The position numbers were made by a program, and so were the translations under genes. A DNA stretch of 64,000 nucleotides from Campylorhamphus procurvoides. Taxonomy: Eukaryota > Chordata > Aves > Passeriformes > Dendrocolaptidae. Shown here in pieces: positions 63,266 through 64,000 of the stretch; the stretch's first letter is position 1; each line of letters begins with the position of its first letter. Location of the stretch: assembly GCA_013396655.1 (NCBI GenBank), contig WBMV01005982.1, positions 543-64,542 on the forward strand, given 5' to 3'. The notes below the pieces were generated by a model. That model searched no databases and was not told where the DNA came from. It saw only the letters and a list, made by a program, of their open reading frames with translations.

Positions 63266-64000
63266 TAGAAAATCAAGCCTTTAGCTTTCTGCTGAAGAAG
63301 AATGGGTATGTTGTCTATATGCAGTCTAACACTGTCCATGTTTGATTGTGTTACTTGAACAGTTTCAAAATTCTTTGTTTTTTTATAGAACACTTACTAG
63401 ATAAAATTAGGGTTGCTGATGGAGAGAATATGGGCAATAGTTTTGTTTAATTACCCTTGTTTGGAATCTAATAATCTTTACTGGCTAAAGTTTACGGTAT
63501 TACCTAAGTGATCTCCTTTAGGTATTTCTTTTGCTTATAAGAATATGCACCTCAATGGGAATCTGCAGTAATTTTGTAGTCTGAGACTTTGCTGTCCTCA
63601 CAGAATAAATTTCAGGAAGTTATGAATCAAAGCAGTGTAGACATTTTAAGGAATTGAAAACCTTGTGTCATAAAAATTTTTGCTTTCTTTTATTTACAAT
63701 CATCCTTTAAATTAATTGAAGAACAAGAATTTAAAATAAATCATGGAGTAGAAGTAAGATTGAGTTAACTAAAATATTAAAAGTGGAAACTAAGGGAGAC
63801 ATCAACCCCACCACCTCCAGTTATGTCAAACTAGTTTTTTGTACAGGCCTTTTATATTTTCACAATAGAATTAATAGTGTTTGCCCAGAGAGCTCTGGGC
63901 AAACTCAGCTAAAGTGATTTTGCATGTATGTACAAGTTGCTTTTTCCTTGAGTGAGATGTAAGAATGCTTCTGGAGTCTCTGCCACCACACTTAAAAACA

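Larger units (their letters stand above)
52994..64000. other. Mostly unique AT-rich sequence to window end
   Basis: Apart from the CR1 tails, gap and simple repeats listed separately, I see no gene. There is a near-exact tandem duplication of about 25 bases at 56995-57043 (ccatttaaatgttaactttt and ccatttaaatattaactttt). A GC-rich pocket lies at 57940-58040. A hydrophobic 113-codon frame at 60037-60378 ends in a poly-A run and an N and is not supported. Confidence 0.4.

Overview
This window is nuclear DNA of a bird, most likely a songbird (passerine). It is AT-rich and gene-poor. It is sprinkled with chicken-repeat-1 (CR1) LINE fragments that mostly keep the diagnostic 3' end. It also holds a tRNA-Ile-headed, CR1-tailed SINE of the kind described in zebra finch (TguSINE1), decayed avian ERVL-type retrovirus remnants and a solo LTR. 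No bacterial or viral gene layout is present. Stretches of N and single Ns flanked by exact sequence copies show that this is a draft assembly. Layout: bases 1-201 are a GC/CpG-rich, G-quadruplex-prone edge that looks like a promoter with a non-coding first exon. From there I can assemble one plus-strand gene model of four small coding exons: 5528-5563 (ATG at 5552), 9161-9301, 24528-24603 and 31059-31216 (TGA at 31214), followed by an ATTAAA signal at 31269. All splice sites are canonical, all junction phases agree, and the joined frame is 387 nt (128 residues plus stop). I do not recognise the product. The introns of this model hold most of the repeats of the left half: an antisense ERV remnant split by an LTR-like insertion (5.6-7.1 kb), CR1 tails, a broken ERVL-like provirus (20.4-23.8 kb) that ends in a TTTC microsatellite, and an open reading frame at 28.5-29.0 kb that resembles the C-terminal part of L1/Tx1-clade LINE proteins, unusual for a bird. 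Right of the gene, 31.4-38.3 kb is a CR1/SINE cluster in both orientations. Bases 38.8-41.2 kb contain what is almost certainly a false tandem duplication made by the assembler around a 207-N gap, plus a solo LTR at about 40.9-41.3 kb. From 41.3 to 64 kb I see mostly unique AT-rich sequence with a few CR1 tails, simple repeats, a 327-N gap, a compact set of perfect inverted repeats near 52.0 kb, and only weak single-exon candidates. The window gives no pathway or operon-like cooperation. Apart from the one gene model, its content is repeats and assembly features.
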